A stretch of 6,552 nt of DNA, taken from positions 1 through 6,552 of the forward strand of contig JAGXHD010000184.1 in the NCBI GenBank assembly GCA_024636395.1. Reading direction: 5' to 3'. Numbering within the stretch: position 1 is the first letter of the stretch; each line of letters starts with the position of its first letter. A program made the translations under genes and the position numbers. This stretch comes from Sulfitobacter sp. Its GTDB lineage: Bacteria > Pseudomonadota > Alphaproteobacteria > Rhodobacterales > Rhodobacteraceae. The notes beneath the pieces are model-generated. The model was not told the DNA's origin and ran no database searches. It was given only the letters and a program-made list of their open reading frames with translations. This document shows positions 1-6,134 of this stretch, piece by piece.

Positions 1-48
1 CTTGAGTACGAGAAGCAGTTGCGCCACGCTATCGACTACGACAGCTAA
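1..48 (+). CDS. mreB: MreB rod-shape actin homologue, C-terminal end (partial)
   Basis: The window opens in frame with the last 15 codons of a gene ending LEYEKQLRHAIDYDS and a TAA stop. The identity rests on two points. The next gene is mreC, and mreB almost always sits directly before mreC. The tail also fits the short variable C-terminus that follows the conserved glycine-rich end of MreB. MreB is the cytoplasmic actin-like filament that positions the Rod complex. None of the ATPase motifs lie in the window, so the call depends mainly on context. mreB and mreC are in the same reading frame, and no usable start codon lies in frame between the stop and the mreC ATG. Confidence 0.75.
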   Translation, partial: LEYEKQLRHAIDYDS

Positions 49-72
49 GCGCCGCACCCGGCGCCGCACAGC
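49..72 (+). repeat. short imperfect tandem repeat in the mreB-mreC gap
   Basis: Two adjacent 12-nt units begin with the same nine bases (GCGCCGCAC) at 49-57 and 61-69. Their junction makes an 8-bp palindrome, CGGCGCCG, at 59-66. The unit lies between the mreB stop and the G-rich Shine-Dalgarno-like run GGGGGAG (81-87) before mreC. It could be a small mRNA structure affecting mreC translation, or simply low-complexity GC-rich filler. The repeat is visible, but no function is supported. Confidence 0.3.
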
Positions 73-99
73 GCACACCAGGGGGAGCTTTGCGCCGCC

Positions 100-1008
100 A
101 TGGCCAAAGACCGATCACAGCCGAACGAATATACCGGCCCGCTTCGGCGGTTGATCACGGCTGTTCTGGTAGTGGTGCTGGGGGCCGTGTTTTTGCTATG
201 GCGGATCGACAGCCCGCGCGTGGAGCGGTTTCGCGCACAGGTAACCGACGCAGTCGTGCCAAACCTCGATTGGGCTATGGCGCCCGTGACCGGCGCAGTT
301 AACCTGCTGCGTGATTTCCAGAGCTATCAGCGCCTGTCCGAGCAAAATCAGGAGCTCCGCTCGGAGCTGCGCCGGATGCAGACCTGGAAGGAAGCGGCCT
401 TGCAGCTGGAACAGGAAAACGCCCGCCTGCTCGATCTCAACAACGTGCGCCTTGATCCGCGCCTGACCTACGTGACAGGAGTGGTGCTTGCGGATTCCGG
501 CTCGCCGTTCCGGCAATCGGTCCTGCTCAACGTGGGCGCCCGCGACGGCGTGGTGGAAGGCTGGGCCACGATGGACGGCATCGGCCTTGTTGGCCGCATC
601 TCCGGCGTGGGCGAGAATACTGCGCGGGTGATCCTGCTTACAGATTCGAGCAGCCGTATTCCGGCGGTGATCCAGCCCTCCGGCCAGCGCGCGATGATTT
701 CGGGCGACAATTCCGCCGCCCCGCCGCTCGATTTTCTTGAAAACCCCGAACTGGTCCGCCCCGGAGACCGCGTGATCAGCTCCGGCGACGGCGGTGTGTT
801 TCCCGCAGGCCTCCTGATCGGGCAGATCGCCGCAGATCCCGGAGGGCGTCTGCGCGTCCGCCTCGCTGCTGATTTCGAGCGGTTGGAGTTCTTGCGGGTC
901 CTGCGCCATCACGGCACCGATACGGTGATCAACGCACCCACCATCGTCTCCGATGCGGTGCCTGCGGCGGAGGAGCGGCCCGTGGACGTTCCCGCCGTGA
1001 CGGAATAG
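100..1008 (+). CDS. mreC: MreC, rod-shape-determining periplasmic scaffold protein
   Basis: This 302-residue bitopic inner-membrane protein of the Rod complex, in known systems, binds and activates PBP2 and links it to MreB through MreD/RodZ. In order it has a short cytoplasmic N-terminus with basic residues, one membrane segment at about 19-34 (ITAVLVVVLGAVFLLW), and a periplasmic coiled coil at about 70-115 (EQNQELRSELRRMQ, then LQLEQENARLLDL). The beta-rich MreC domain follows at about 120-270. It carries the family signatures LNVGARDGVVEGW with GLVGRISGV (143-170) and GDRVISSGDGGVFPAGLLIGQI, written here in short form (222-243). A loose Pro/Glu/Val-rich tail ends the protein. It is somewhat shorter than E. 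coli MreC (367), as I recall for this group. The ATG at 100 is the first possible in-frame start after the mreB stop. The G-rich run at 81-87 is rather far away (12 nt). The gene starts 51 nt after mreB and ends 6 nt before mreD. Confidence 0.95.
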   Translation: MAKDRSQPNEYTGPLRRLITAVLVVVLGAVFLLWRIDSPRVERFRAQVTDAVVPNLDWAMAPVTGAVNLLRDFQSYQRLSEQNQELRSELRRMQTWKEAALQLEQENARLLDLNNVRLDPRLTYVTGVVLADSGSPFRQSVLLNVGARDGVVEGWATMDGIGLVGRISGVGENTARVILLTDSSSRIPAVIQPSGQRAMISGDNSAAPPLDFLENPELVRPGDRVISSGDGGVFPAGLLIGQIAADPGGRLRVRLAADFERLEFLRVLRHHGTDTVINAPTIVSDAVPAAEERPVDVPAVTE

Positions 1009-1014
1009 CGCGCC

Positions 1015-1647
1015 ATGGATGAGCTTTCCCCCCTTCGCCTTTTTATTATGCGCAGCGCATTCGTAGCCCTTGCCTTGCTGATCCTGTTTTTTCATCTGCT
1101 GCCGATCGATACCCAGCCAGTCACCCTTTTCGCACCCGAACTGCTGCCGCCGCTGGAGCAGATCGATCCGGCGGAGGCGCGTCTGCGCGCGTTGCTGGAC
1201 CAAGGGACCAATCGGCATCTGGTTGGGCCGGACCTGCTCATCGCCTTTGCATTTGCCTGGTCGCTACGGCGGCCTGAATATGTGCCCACGTTGCTGCTCG
1301 CGGTCGTCTTTCTGATGTCCGATCTGATGCTGCAAAGGCCGCCGGGCCTTTGGGCGCTGCTGGCGCTGCTGGCCTGCGAAAATCTCAAGGGCCGCAGCCG
1401 CATCCTGCGCGATTCCACGTTCGGAGCCGAATGGGTGGCCGTGGCGATCCTGCTCACGGGAATTTTGCTCGCCAACAGGATCGTGCTCTTTATAATGCTC
1501 GTACCAGCGCCCCAGCTACGGCTCGGCCTGCTCGAGCTCGGCATCACGGTTCTGATCTATCCGGCGGTCGTGTTCATCACGCGCTCCGTGATGGGCATAC
1601 GCCGCGCCGCTCCCGGAGAACTGGACGCCCTCGGCGGGCGCGCATGA
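1015..1647 (+). CDS. mreD: MreD, rod-shape-determining integral membrane protein
   Basis: This 210-residue polytopic inner-membrane protein is the third scaffold member of the Rod complex and partner of MreC. Hydrophobic segments lie at about 13-30, 71-84, 88-103, 108-122, 139-163 and 168-189. The family core GPDLLIAFAFAWSLRRPEYVP (split over 71-91) and a Leu-rich segment with an acidic residue (LLLAVVFLMSDLMLQRPPG, 93-111) match the usual 'PD-L-L---W-LRRP / GL--D' pattern of MreD. A polar stretch at about 31-70 (APELLPPLEQIDPAEARLR and following) separates the first membrane segment from the rest. It makes the protein longer than E. coli MreD (162). The start at 1015 has only a weak purine signal upstream (GGA at 1002-1004), which fits coupling to mreC 6 nt earlier. 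A later Met (residue 12) would cut into the first membrane segment and lacks a better ribosome site. Confidence 0.93.
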   Translation: MDELSPLRLFIMRSAFVALALLILFFHLLPIDTQPVTLFAPELLPPLEQIDPAEARLRALLDQGTNRHLVGPDLLIAFAFAWSLRRPEYVPTLLLAVVFLMSDLMLQRPPGLWALLALLACENLKGRSRILRDSTFGAEWVAVAILLTGILLANRIVLFIMLVPAPQLRLGLLELGITVLIYPAVVFITRSVMGIRRAAPGELDALGGRA

Positions 1648-1672
1648 GACAACAATGAGGCAAACCGCATGA
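1644..1672 (+). promoter_or_regulatory. chained ATGA overlaps and two micro-ORFs before mrdA
   Basis: Three ATGA sequences follow each other at 1644, 1655 and 1669. The first A of each begins a start codon whose last two bases form part of the previous stop. The mreD stop (1645-1647) overlaps the ATG at 1644, which reads Met-Arg-Gln-Gln and stops at 1656-1658. That stop overlaps the ATG at 1655, which reads Met-Arg-Gln-Thr-Ala and stops at 1670-1672. That stop overlaps the mrdA ATG at 1669. The reading frame steps from 1 to 3 to 2 and back to 1. TGAGG at 1656-1660 also serves as a good Shine-Dalgarno for mrdA, with 8 nt of spacing. The arrangement is visible. That ribosomes use it for stop-restart coupling is inference. 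Confidence 0.45.
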
Positions 1673-3591
1673 GACGCAGCAGAGCCGAAACAGACGCAAG
1701 CCATGTCAAATTGAGCCGCCGCGCAGCGCTGCTGGGCGGGGTGCAGCTGCTGTTCATGGGCGGGCTGGCCGCGCGCATGCAGTATTTGCAGGTTGATCAG
1801 GCCGATCAATTCCGGCTTCTCGCGGAGGAAAACCGGATCAACATTCGCCTGATCCCACCCGTGCGCGGCGAAATCTTCGACCGCAACGGCATGAAGCTGG
1901 CCCAGAATGTGCCGAGCTACCGCATCGTTATGGTGCGCGAGGACGCGGGCAACGTCGAAGAAGTCATCATGCGGTTGGCCGATCTCATCAATCTCACGCC
2001 CGAGCAGATCGAGAACGCGCTGGCGGAGCCCAAACGCTCCGAGCGCTTCCTGCCCGTGACCATCGCCGAGGACGTCAGCTGGGAAGTGGTGAGTGCCGTC
2101 TCCGTCAATGCGCCCGCGTTGCCGGGCATCACGCCGGAAGTAGGCAGCACCCGCGTCTATCCGCGCGGCTCGGATTTCGCCCATGTGGTGGGTCGTGTGG
2201 GCAGCGTGAGCGAGAAAGACCTCGAAGCGCTGGAAGATCCCGATGCAGTGCTGCGCATCCCGCGTTTCCAGATCGGCAAGATCAACGTGGAAGCCCGCGA
2301 GGAGGCACTGCTGCGCGGCGTGGCGGGCACCAAGCAGGTCGAGGTCAATGCCACGGGCCGAGTTATGCGCGAACTGGAAAGACGTGAGGGTACTGCCGGC
2401 GCTGATATACAGCTGACCGTGGATGCCAAGCTGCAAAACTACATTCAGGCACGGCTGAGCGGCGAGAGCGCTGCCGTCGTGGTCATGGATTGTGAAAAGG
2501 GCGACATCCTCGCAAATTCCTCCGCGCCCTCCTACGATCCAAACCTGTTCATCGGCGGAATCCTGTCCAAAGATTATGATCCGCTGCTTGTCGATAAGTA
2601 CCGTCCACTGGTCAACAAGACGGTCCAGGGCGCCTACCTCCCCGGCTCCACCTTCAAGATGATGACAGCAATGGCGGCGATCGAGGCGGGGATCATCGGA
2701 CCGGACGAGACTGTATATTGTCCCGGTCATCTTGAGGTCGGCGGCCGCCGCTTTCATTGCTGGAAGCGCGGCGGGCATGGCTGGGTCGATCTGGAAAACT
2801 CGCTCAAACAATCCTGCGACGTCTACTATTACGATCTGGCACTCAAGGTCGGGATCGAGAAGATATCGGCCATGTCCAACCGCTTTGGTCTGGGGGTCCG
2901 CCACGATCTGGCGCTCAGCTCGGTCAACTCCGGCCTGACACCGACCAAGGAGTGGAAATTGGCCAATCGGGGGGCATCCTGGGTGATCGGGGATACGGTC
3001 AACGCGTCAATCGGCCAAGGCTTCATGCTGGCCTCCCCGCTTCAGCTCGCGGTGATGACCGCGCGGCTGGCCACCGGGCGCGATGTGCGGCCCCGGCTGG
3101 TCAAGACAGTCAACGGGATCGAGCAGCCCATCGAGGGCAACGGCCCGCTCGACATGAACGAGAACAACCTGCGCAAGATGCGGAAATCCATGTACGCGGT
3201 CGTGAACGACAGGCGCGGCACAGCCTACCGCAGCCGTATCATTGCGGACGATATGCGCATGGCCGGCAAGACGGGGACCAGCCAGGTCCGCTCCGTCGTC
3301 GTCAACAATGCCGATGTGCCTTGGGAGCAGCGCGACCATGCGCTGTTCGTGGGATACGCGCCTTACGACAATCCGCGCTATGCCTGCGCCGTGCTGGTCG
3401 AGCATGGCGGCGGTGGCTCCGCTGCGGCGGCGCCCATCGCGCGCGATGCCTTGCTGCAAGCGCTTTATAATGGGGAGCCGCCACTGGAGGCCTATCCAGC
3501 TGCGGACCGCGACCGTATCGAGATCCAGCAGCGCGCCTTGCGGGACGTAAAGCCACAGGCGCGCGTGAAAAAAGGCAAAGACCAAGCATGA
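1669..3591 (+). CDS. mrdA: penicillin-binding protein 2 (PBP2), peptidoglycan DD-transpeptidase of the Rod complex
   Basis: This 640-residue class B PBP crosslinks new peptidoglycan during sidewall elongation and is the target of mecillinam-type beta-lactams. A basic N-terminus and signal anchor (about 17-36) are followed by the pedestal/dimerisation domain, which opens with PPVRGEIFDRNG (63-74) and includes YPRGSDFAHVVGRVG (164-178). The transpeptidase domain runs from about 245 to 600. All three active-site motifs are intact: STFK with Ser327 as nucleophile and Lys330, the SxD-type second motif SCD at 382-384, and KTGT at 534-537. Cys351, Cys364, His370 and Cys383 fall at the places of a zinc site described in gammaproteobacterial PBP2. 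The tail (about 602-640) is basic at its end, as I recall for alphaproteobacterial PBP2. The length is close to E. coli PBP2 (633). The ATG at 1669 has TGAGG 8 nt upstream. The gene follows mreD by 21 nt and overlaps rodA by ATGA. Confidence 0.97.
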   Translation: MRRSRAETDASHVKLSRRAALLGGVQLLFMGGLAARMQYLQVDQADQFRLLAEENRINIRLIPPVRGEIFDRNGMKLAQNVPSYRIVMVREDAGNVEEVIMRLADLINLTPEQIENALAEPKRSERFLPVTIAEDVSWEVVSAVSVNAPALPGITPEVGSTRVYPRGSDFAHVVGRVGSVSEKDLEALEDPDAVLRIPRFQIGKINVEAREEALLRGVAGTKQVEVNATGRVMRELERREGTAGADIQLTVDAKLQNYIQARLSGESAAVVVMDCEKGDILANSSAPSYDPNLFIGGILSKDYDPLLVDKYRPLVNKTVQGAYLPGSTFKMMTAMAAIEAGIIGPDETVYCPGHLEVGGRRFHCWKRGGHGWVDLENSLKQSCDVYYYDLALKVGIEKISAMSNRFGLGVRHDLALSSVNSGLTPTKEWKLANRGASWVIGDTVNASIGQGFMLASPLQLAVMTARLATGRDVRPRLVKTVNGIEQPIEGNGPLDMNENNLRKMRKSMYAVVNDRRGTAYRSRIIADDMRMAGKTGTSQVRSVVVNNADVPWEQRDHALFVGYAPYDNPRYACAVLVEHGGGGSAAAAPIARDALLQALYNGEPPLEAYPAADRDRIEIQQRALRDVKPQARVKKGKDQA

Positions 3592-4727
3592 GCTATCTTG
3601 AATATACGGTCAAATCAGTCCCCACCGGGCTGCGCAAAGTGCTGTATCTCAATTGGCCTCTGGTGCTGCTGCTCACCGCAGTGGCGTGCACCGGATTTCT
3701 GATGCTCTATTCCGTGGCGGGCGGGCAGTATAATCCTTGGGCAGAGCCACAGATCAAACGGTTTGGTCTTGGTCTGGCACTCATGATCATGATCGCCATG
3801 GACCCGATCTGGATCTGGCGGAATCTGGCGGGTTTGGCCTTTGGCGTATCGGTAATGCTGCTGGTGGGGGTCGAGTTTTTCGGCTCGGTCGGCATGGGTG
3901 CGCAGCGGTGGATCGATCTGGGCGTCATCCGTTTGCAACCCTCGGAGCTGACCAAGATCACCATGGTGATGTTCCTCGCGGCCTATTACGACTGGCTGCC
4001 TACCAAGAAGGTATCGCGACCCTTCTGGGTGCTGCTGCCGGTCCTGTTCATCCTCGTGCCCACCATGCTCGTGCTCAAGCAGCCCGATCTGGGCACCGCG
4101 ATCCTGCTGCTTGCCGCGGGCGGCGGGCTGATGTTTCTGGCAGGTGTGCATTGGGCCTATTTCGCCAGCGTCATCGCCGCGGGCATCGGTCTGGTGGCGG
4201 CGGTTTTCAAATCCCGTGGCACCGATTGGCAGATGCTCGAAAACTACCAGTTCCGCCGGATCGACACGTTCCTTGATCCCGCCTCGGATCCGCTCAACAC
4301 CGGCTACCACATCGCACAATCCAAGATTGCTCTTGGCTCGGGCGGCTGGACAGGACGCGGCTTTATGCAAGGCACGCAATCGCGTCTCAATTTTCTTCCC
4401 GAAAAGCATACCGATTTCATCTTCACCACGCTTGCCGAGGAGTTCGGCTTTATCGGCGGGATCTCCCTGCTGGTGCTCTACGGGCTGATCATCGTGTTCT
4501 GCGTGGCCTCCGCGATCATGAACAAGGACCGTTTCGCCTCGCTGCTCACACTGGGCATCGCGCTCAACTTCTTTTTGTTCTTTGCGGTCAACATGTCGAT
4601 GGTGATGGGGCTTGCACCCGTCGTGGGCGTGCCGCTACCTTTGGTGAGCTATGGCGGTTCGGCCATGCTGGTGCTGATGCTAGCGTTTGGCCTTGTGCAA
4701 TCGGCCCATGTGCACAGGCCGCGGTAA
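3588..4727 (+). CDS. mrdB: RodA, SEDS-family peptidoglycan glycosyltransferase
   Basis: This 379-residue polytopic membrane protein polymerises lipid II into glycan chains, paired with PBP2 (E. coli RodA has 370 residues). The usual ten membrane segments of the SEDS fold can be traced between about residue 22 and 370. Signatures in order are GAQRWIDLGVIRLQPSELTK (104-123), KQPDLGTA (164-171), the long extracellular loop with YQFRRIDTFLDP (220-231) and GYHIAQSKIALGSGG (239-253), FLPEKHTDFIF (269-279), and VVGVPLPLVSYGGSAM (345-360). Asp276 in the HTDF motif corresponds to the catalytically essential Asp of RodA (Asp262 in E. coli, from memory). FtsW is the main alternative. The position directly after mrdA and the E/K-H-T-D-F-I-F loop favour RodA. 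The start overlaps the mrdA stop by ATGA, and the AAAGG at 3571-3575 is 12 nt away, so translation is probably coupled. No terminator with a T run follows. Confidence 0.97.
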   Translation: MSYLEYTVKSVPTGLRKVLYLNWPLVLLLTAVACTGFLMLYSVAGGQYNPWAEPQIKRFGLGLALMIMIAMDPIWIWRNLAGLAFGVSVMLLVGVEFFGSVGMGAQRWIDLGVIRLQPSELTKITMVMFLAAYYDWLPTKKVSRPFWVLLPVLFILVPTMLVLKQPDLGTAILLLAAGGGLMFLAGVHWAYFASVIAAGIGLVAAVFKSRGTDWQMLENYQFRRIDTFLDPASDPLNTGYHIAQSKIALGSGGWTGRGFMQGTQSRLNFLPEKHTDFIFTTLAEEFGFIGGISLLVLYGLIIVFCVASAIMNKDRFASLLTLGIALNFFLFFAVNMSMVMGLAPVVGVPLPLVSYGGSAMLVLMLAFGLVQSAHVHRPR

Positions 4728-4740
4728 CAGTATTTGCACG
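4693..4740 (+). other. cluster of GTGCA/TGCAC motifs and nested inverted repeats at the rodA 3' end
   Basis: Three related sequences lie within 48 nt: TTGTGCAA (4693-4700), the perfect palindrome TGTGCACA (4709-4716) and TTTGCACG (4733-4740). GTGCAA (4695-4700) can pair with TTGCAC (4734-4739). Inside it, CGGCC (4702-4706) can pair with GGCCG (4717-4721). The cluster spans the rodA stop (4725-4727) and the start of the gap before the VOC gene. It might be a weak terminator or processing structure, or an operator for the downstream pair, but no T run follows and part of it is coding. It is recorded as visible structure without a supported role. Confidence 0.25.
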
Positions 4741-4760
4741 GGCGCGCTCCTGCGTTATCT

Positions 4761-4777
4761 CTTGGGCTGTTCTCAAG
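4761..4777 (+). promoter_or_regulatory. small stem-loop just upstream of the VOC gene's ribosome binding site
   Basis: CTTGGG (4761-4766) pairs with CTCAAG (4772-4777), including one G-U pair, around a five-base loop. Three bases later comes the probable Shine-Dalgarno AAGG (4781-4784), which lies 7 nt before the ATG at 4792. The stem does not cover the ribosome site, and no T run follows, so it is not a standard intrinsic terminator. The remaining sequence of the 4728-4791 gap shows only a poor sigma70-like pair: TTGCAC at 4734-4739 and TATCTC at 4756-4761, each 3 of 6 to consensus with 16 nt of spacing. Whether the VOC-ghrA pair has its own promoter is therefore open. Confidence 0.25.
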
Positions 4778-4791
4778 AATAAGGCTGCTGC

Positions 4792-5202
4792 ATGTCCATC
4801 TTCCATTTCGCGTTCAACGTGACCGACCTTGACCAAACCCGCGCTTTCTACGGAGGCCTGCTGGGATGCACCGAGGGGCGGAGTACGGACACATGGGTCG
4901 ATTTCGATTTCTTCGGGCATCAGCTCTCGTGCCACCTCGGGATGCCGATGGCGGTCGCCGCGACGGGCCTCGTTGGCGATCACAAGGTACCGATGCCGCA
5001 TTTCGGCATCGTGCTGCCCTTCGCCGACTGGCGCGCTCTCGCGGACCATCTCATCGCACAGGGCGTTGATTTCATCCTTGAGCCGCAAACGCGTTTTGCC
5101 GGAGAGCCGGGAGAGCAATCAACCATGTTCTTCACTGATCCCTCCGGCAATCCAGTCGAGGTTAAAGGCTTGGCAAACATGGACGGAGCCTTCGCCCGAT
5201 GA
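4792..5202 (+). CDS. VOC-superfamily (glyoxalase/extradiol dioxygenase-like) protein
   Basis: This 136-residue, probably cytoplasmic protein has the paired beta-alpha-beta-beta-beta layout of the vicinal oxygen chelate fold. The first half carries HFAFNVTDLDQTRAFYGGLLG (split over 5-25), the classic opening of the family. The second half carries MPHFGIVLPFADWRALADHL (68-87) and ends with FFTDPSGNPVEVKG (113-126). His5, His70 and Glu123 sit where VOC enzymes bind their divalent metal, so the protein is likely a working metalloenzyme and not a binding-only member. The reaction cannot be read from the sequence. The WVDFDFFGHQL segment (35-45) recalls a bacterial subgroup usually annotated only as VOC or dioxygenase family. 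The ATG at 4792 has AAGG 7 nt upstream. The stop overlaps the ghrA start by ATGA, so the two are very probably co-translated. A role in 2-oxoacid or aldehyde metabolism is a guess from that pairing. Confidence 0.87.
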   Translation: MSIFHFAFNVTDLDQTRAFYGGLLGCTEGRSTDTWVDFDFFGHQLSCHLGMPMAVAATGLVGDHKVPMPHFGIVLPFADWRALADHLIAQGVDFILEPQTRFAGEPGEQSTMFFTDPSGNPVEVKGLANMDGAFAR

Positions 5203-6128
5203 TCAATGTCCTGTTCGCAGCCCGCCCCGAGCGTTGGAATACCTATGAGACCCCCTTGCGCGACGCCCTGTCGGCCCCGGGGATTGACGCGCACCTATCG
5301 CAGGAGATCGCGCCCGATCAGGTCGATTACATCGTCTATGCACCAAATAGCGATGTGCAGGATTTCGCTCCCTTCACGCGGGCAAAAGCCGTGTTGAACC
5401 TGTGGGCCGGGGTCGAGCGGATCACCGGCAACGAGACCCTAAAGATCCCGCTGGCGCGCATGGTCGATCCCGGCTTGACGAAGGGGATGGTCGAATGGGT
5501 GACGGGGCACGTGCTGCGGTATCATTTGGGAATGGACCGCCATATCGTCAATCCCGGCCATGAATGGGCCGTGCATACGGCACCGCTGGCTCAGGAGCGG
5601 GATGTGGTGATCCTCGGCCTTGGCGCTCTTGGCACAGCCTGCGCTGAGGTGCTCGTGGCCTTGGGCTTTCGCGTGACCGGATGGTCGCGTAGTGCCAAAG
5701 ACGTGGCTGGTGTCAGCTGCTTGCACGGTGATGCGGGGCTGGCGGAGGCACTGGCGCGTGCAGAGATCGCCGTCACCCTGTTGCCAGATACGCCCGCCAC
5801 GACCAATCTGATCAACGCGCATACGCTGGCTCAGATGCCGCGTGGGGCGTTCCTCATCAATCCGGGCCGCGGGCCGCTTATAGATGACGATGCACTGATC
5901 TCAGCGCTTGATGCAGGCCAGATCGCCCATGCGACGCTGGATGTCTTCCGGACGGAGCCACTGCCGCAGGCGCACCCCTTCTGGGCGCACCCGCAGGTCA
6001 CCGTGACACCCCACATCGCCGCCGAAACACGGGCCAGTACCGCCTCGCAGAGCATCGTCGAAAACATCCGGCGCGGCGAGGCAGGAGAGCCGTGGCTCAA
6101 TCTGGTGGACCGCGATCTAGGCTACTAG
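5199..6128 (+). CDS. ghrA: glyoxylate/hydroxypyruvate reductase A (NAD(P)H-dependent 2-hydroxyacid dehydrogenase family)
   Basis: This 309-residue cytoplasmic enzyme is predicted to reduce glyoxylate to glycolate and hydroxypyruvate to glycerate (E. coli GhrA has 312). The N-terminal half of the split catalytic domain includes LNLWAGVERI (66-75). The Rossmann domain follows, with GLGALG (140-145) and GWSRS (161-165), whose Arg164 suggests NADPH preference. Catalytic positions of the D-2-hydroxyacid dehydrogenase family are visible: Arg224 in NPGRG, Glu253 in RTEPLP, and His272 in TPHIAAETR. The C-terminus VDRDLGY resembles the VDRARGY I recall for E. coli GhrA, which separates it from the GhrB/SerA branches. 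The ATG at 5199 overlaps the VOC stop, with GGAG at 5185-5188 as the ribosome site. The gene converges on the M3 peptidase and overlaps it by 12 nt, so the last conserved residues and the peptidase stop share DNA. Confidence 0.93.
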   Translation: MINVLFAARPERWNTYETPLRDALSAPGIDAHLSQEIAPDQVDYIVYAPNSDVQDFAPFTRAKAVLNLWAGVERITGNETLKIPLARMVDPGLTKGMVEWVTGHVLRYHLGMDRHIVNPGHEWAVHTAPLAQERDVVILGLGALGTACAEVLVALGFRVTGWSRSAKDVAGVSCLHGDAGLAEALARAEIAVTLLPDTPATTNLINAHTLAQMPRGAFLINPGRGPLIDDDALISALDAGQIAHATLDVFRTEPLPQAHPFWAHPQVTVTPHIAAETRASTASQSIVENIRRGEAGEPWLNLVDRDLGY

Positions 6129-6134
6129 ACCGCG
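6111..6134. terminator. inverted repeat carrying both stop codons of the convergent ghrA and M3 peptidase genes
   Basis: CGCGATCTAG (6111-6120) and CTAGACCGCG (6125-6134) are inverted copies with one mismatch around the four-base loop GCTA. In the + strand transcript this gives nine pairs with one A-C mismatch. In the - strand transcript the odd position becomes a G-U pair, so all ten pair. The - strand stop (6117-6119) and the + strand stop (6126-6128) are mirror images about the centre. The position fits a shared bidirectional terminator or 3'-end stabilising stem. Against an intrinsic terminator, the + side has only TTT at 6138-6140 and the - side has no T run. The structure is visible and its function is inferred. 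Confidence 0.45.

Noticed and set aside
196..1218. Long minus-strand open frame (340 codons) opposite mreC
   Set aside because: Same reason: antisense shadow of mreC and the start of mreD, with no recognisable domain and no plausible ribosome site or operon partner.
1711..1776. Tat-like twin-arginine (SRRAALLGG) at the N-terminus of PBP2
   Set aside because: A twin Arg before a hydrophobic stretch is visible, but class B PBPs are inserted as Sec-dependent signal anchors and no cleavage site follows. The match is most likely the positive-inside charge of a normal anchor.
1516..2904. Long minus-strand open frame (462 codons) opposite mreD and mrdA
   Set aside because: It lies fully opposite two well-recognised genes. 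It has the His/Asp/Ala/Arg-rich composition typical of a GC-rich antisense shadow, and shows no family motif.
3007..4409. Further antisense frames opposite mrdA and rodA (192 and 264 codons)
   Set aside because: They mirror highly conserved transpeptidase and SEDS coding sequence, and their composition is that of shadows.
4702..4721. Intrinsic terminator for the mre/mrd operon (CGGCC/GGCCG stem)
   Set aside because: The stem lies inside the rodA coding end, has only five pairs with a ten-base loop, and no T run follows it.
4734..4761. Sigma70-like promoter (TTGCAC, 16 nt, TATCTC) before the VOC gene
   Set aside because: Only 3 of 6 consensus bases in each box. This is expected by chance and too weak to annotate as a promoter.
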